Part shown: positions 57,414 through 59,018 of the stretch, in pieces
How positions within the stretch are numbered: position 1 is the stretch's first letter
How the letters are laid out: each line of letters starts with the position of its first letter
IMG/VR virus record: IMGVR_UViG_3300027858_000006
Coordinates: 1-59,018 of that record
DNA: 59,018 nt
Direction: 5' to 3' (one strand)
Source of the DNA: a virus
Translations under genes and position numbers: made by a program
Notes under the pieces: model-generated
Database searches by the model: none
Told to the model about the DNA's origin: nothing
Seen by the model: the letters and a program-made list of their open reading frames with translations, nothing else

Positions 57414-57767
57414 TTATTCAAAAACAAGCGGCTTGTTGATTTTAATAGCGTGGTTGATCAACTTGATATATTTATCTGACTGATCCAAATAATCTATTCC
57501 AAATCGTTTGATTTCATGAATTTCTTTTAACAGTTTGTGTAACTGATTAACAGTATACAATCCATCACAATCGGAATGACATAATATCAACTGAAATGGT
57601 TCATCAGTCCAAGGAGTTACCCCTCCAAATCCAACCATCTCGTTTAGATTAAAACCTACGGATTTTGCTATTTGTTCCCTCCAGTGGTGGTAACCACCAT
57701 ATGAGCCCATTTCTTCGCACATATACTCAGCAGATTCGTATTCACCGACACGTATATTCAATCCCAT
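57414..57767 (-). CDS. unknown protein (117 aa)
   Basis: MGLNIRVGEYESAEYMCEEMG, GYHHWREQIAKSVGFNLNEMVGFGGVTPWTD, LILCHSDCDGLYTVNQLHKL. Aromatic- and His-rich with L.HSDCDG. This overall pattern is seen in small phage or bacterial proteins of unknown function. RBS AAGGAGGAATGAAAC. Confidence 0.6.
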   Translation of the reverse strand: MGLNIRVGEYESAEYMCEEMGSYGGYHHWREQIAKSVGFNLNEMVGFGGVTPWTDEPFQLILCHSDCDGLYTVNQLHKLLKEIHEIKRFGIDYLDQSDKYIKLINHAIKINKPLVFE

Positions 57768-57770
57768 GTT

Positions 57771-57875
57771 TCATTCCTCCTTTTCTCTTTCTACTTCTAG
57801 TTCCTGATCAAGTATTTGCAGTGCTTCATAGTGATAGTCTATTCTATCAATAACCGCCTGTGGTATTCTTGCCAT
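57771..57875 (-). CDS. tiny acidic protein (34 aa)
   Basis: MARIPQAVIDRIDYHYEALQILDQELEVEREKEE: helical, Glu-rich. Ends AAGGAGGAATGA which is the ribosome site of the next gene, 3 bases away. Possibly a leader. Confidence 0.4.
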   Translation of the reverse strand: MARIPQAVIDRIDYHYEALQILDQELEVEREKEE

Positions 57876-57877
57876 AT

Positions 57878-58135
57878 TCATTCCCCAATCTCAATCACAT
57901 AAGCCCGCACCCACTTTCCAGCGAACCTCCTGCCTATTGAGATCTGTCCGTTTGTGGACACCGGGGTTTGTGATTCGGCCACTGTTAACAGGTCTGAGTT
58001 GGGGATATACACAGTGGTCCACGGTTCTCTAATTTCAACCGCACAGCGGTAATCAATCCTGTGTGCAATGTCTCGCTGCAGTCTTGCGAGCTCTTTTTTG
58101 CTTTGTGTTTCATCTGCTTCGATTATAATCTTCAT
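57878..58135 (-). CDS. unknown protein (85 aa)
   Basis: Start MKIIIEADETQSKKELARLQ (58135), RBS TTGGTGATATTT. N-terminal helix then beta-like RCAVEIREPWTTVYIPNSD, GQISIGRRFAGKWVRAYVIEIG. No motif recognised. Confidence 0.55.
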   Translation of the reverse strand: MKIIIEADETQSKKELARLQRDIAHRIDYRCAVEIREPWTTVYIPNSDLLTVAESQTPVSTNGQISIGRRFAGKWVRAYVIEIGE

Positions 58136-58170
58136 AAATATCACCAAAAAAATTTAGTTTGTATCATAAA

Positions 58171-58536
58171 TTATGACATGCAAACAGCACCCCATAGATA
58201 TTCCGCAATGAATTCTTGAATAATCTCCGTGGCATCTTCCGAATATTGATCCCACTCGTCGGGATTATCAACGTGAGTGTACCATATACCGCTGCCAATG
58301 TGAAACACATCTATCAATGAGTATATTTGATCAACATACATGTTGTACTTGTCCACCACATCTTGGTCATCTGGCTCCATATCATCACAATATGGCCTCA
58401 TGCCCGCCACCTCAGTTGTAGTGGTTTGATTGGGGTAAGGACAGCCGTACTTATTCCATATGTTGTTTATTTTTTCAACACATGAACTTAAAATTTCATC
58501 ATCCATTCCATGTTCAAATTCTGATTCCATGCTCAT
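58171..58536 (-). CDS. unknown acidic protein (121 aa)
   Basis: Highly acidic (many D/E), with two Cys early, IYSLIDVFHIGSGIWYTHVDNPDEWDQYSEDATEIIQEFI. GGAGTGAAACAAT precedes ATG 58536. No family recognised; acidity suggests protein or DNA mimic roles are conceivable but there is no evidence. Confidence 0.55.
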   Translation of the reverse strand: MSMESEFEHGMDDEILSSCVEKINNIWNKYGCPYPNQTTTTEVAGMRPYCDDMEPDDQDVVDKYNMYVDQIYSLIDVFHIGSGIWYTHVDNPDEWDQYSEDATEIIQEFIAEYLWGAVCMS

Positions 58537-58542
58537 ATTGTT

Positions 58543-58776
58543 TCACTCCTGGACTGCAAAACCATATACAATATCTATCAGTTCATCCCGTTTATACATT
58601 AGATAGTGTTCTCCCGTGATCTCTGTTACTTGTCTTTCCAATTCTTGGTTGGTCATTTTACTGACCTGATTATATAATTCTTCATTATTCATATTCATTT
58701 CATCAAACATTCCAGATTCGATGTCCCTGATTGCCGTTTCGGCTAGGACATCGATTTTTGTTATGATTTCGTTCAT
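58543..58776 (-). CDS. unknown protein (77 aa)
   Basis: Start MNEIITKIDVLAETAIRDIESG (58776), AGGAATGAAATTAC before it. Helical and acidic. Downstream of the promoter at 58800-58862. No motif recognised. Confidence 0.5.
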   Translation of the reverse strand: MNEIITKIDVLAETAIRDIESGMFDEMNMNNEELYNQVSKMTNQELERQVTEITGEHYLMYKRDELIDIVYGFAVQE

Positions 58777-58792
58777 TGTAATTTCATTCCTA

Positions 58793-58862
58793 GGACATTG
58801 TCCCATATACTACATTGTTTCATATCTATATATAGTTGTCGGACATTGTAGTATATTATGAA
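58793..58862 (-). promoter_or_regulatory. promoter with repeated operator-like motifs
   Basis: GGACATTGT occurs at 58793-58801 and 58841-58849, ATACTACATTGT at 58807-58818 and ACATTGTAGTATA at 58843-58855, around a palindromic TATA (CTATATATAG, about 58827-58836). Inverted ACTACA/TGTAGT sites flank the TATA box, as at 57142-57190, suggesting one regulator for both. Confidence 0.5.
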
Positions 58863-58863
58863 T

Positions 58864-59018
58864 TTATTTGTCGGTATCCAATATCTTTACATAGTTCCTG
58901 CGGCACCACTGCCGAACAAACCCAGAATACTTCTCAACAGCCCTACCCCTGCTTCCAACAAAAGATACCTGTATCCTGTTTTCTAATGAATTCATAGTTT
59001 CAATCTTAGATGCCTCAC
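58864..59018 (-). CDS. unknown gene, 3' part only (cut by right edge)
   Basis: Frame open from 59018 down to TAA at 58864: EASKIETMNSLENRIQV... ends RRNYVKILDTDK. About 50 codons, Arg-rich C-terminus with one Cys. No domain can be named from this part. Confidence 0.55.
   Translation of the reverse strand, partial: EASKIETMNSLENRIQVSFVGSRGRAVEKYSGFVRQWCRRNYVKILDTDK

Noticed and set aside
1-59018. CRISPR array, insertion sequence, rRNA, integrase or attachment site
   Set aside because: No regular repeat-spacer array, no transposase or tyrosine/serine recombinase motifs, and no rRNA-like stretch were seen. The direct repeats next to HNH genes have only two copies.

Overview
The window looks like part of a large archaeal virus or virus-plasmid hybrid, most likely of a methanogen/ANME-type euryarchaeon (host group is inference). 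It carries a full set of head-tail virion genes: small and large terminase, portal, MuF-like protein, prohead protease, scaffold, HK97-fold capsid, head-tail connectors, tail tube, tail chaperone with a -1 frameshift site, tape measure and tail hub. Signs of Archaea are TATA boxes about 25-35 bases upstream of start codons (several genes look leaderless), Shine-Dalgarno sites of the GGTGAT/GGAGG type, many tiny zinc-ribbon proteins, and a PrgI/VirB4-type secretion cluster. No integrase, DNA polymerase, rRNA, CRISPR array or insertion sequence was seen.

Layout. 1-5930 (minus strand): a tightly overlapping early operon with an ERCC4-type nuclease (cut by the window edge), an SMC/Rad50-like ATPase, a possible annealing-type recombination protein, an ASCH-like protein and many small proteins, plus a structured non-coding stretch (4703-5142) with a tRNA-like element. 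6075-7994 (plus): a divergent operon of a winged-helix regulator and small zinc-ribbon proteins, ending in two hairpins. 8159-26282 (minus): virion operon from large terminase through capsid to LamG-type fibre/receptor-binding and membrane proteins. 26403-28150 (plus): five small genes inserted between the two terminase subunit genes. 28156-28689 (minus): small terminase. 28807-40263 (plus): connector, tail and fibre genes, interrupted by three homing-endonuclease-like genes. 40258-44468 (minus): small accessory genes (YopX-like, XRE regulators, MazG/DUF1599-like). 44469-44809: iteron cluster, a likely replication origin, beside a large primase-helicase (44805-47636). 48178-50084 (minus): HNH nuclease, a stand-alone glycyl-radical domain resembling the C-terminus of anaerobic ribonucleotide reductase NrdD, a lipoprotein and an AbrB-like protein. 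50172-55981 (plus): a type IV secretion-like cluster (VirB2-like pilin, surface protein, VirB6-like, PrgI/VirB3-like, VirB4-like). 56006-59018 (minus): small membrane, RHH and unknown proteins, ending in a gene cut by the window edge.

How they fit together: the primase-helicase and iterons would replicate the element, the early nuclease/ATPase/annealing genes would recombine it, and the two terminases with the head genes would package it. The plus-strand block builds the tail. The VirB-like cluster suggests a second, conjugation-like or envelope-spanning machine on the same replicon, which is the most unusual feature here. Function calls rest on motifs read by eye, not on database searches.
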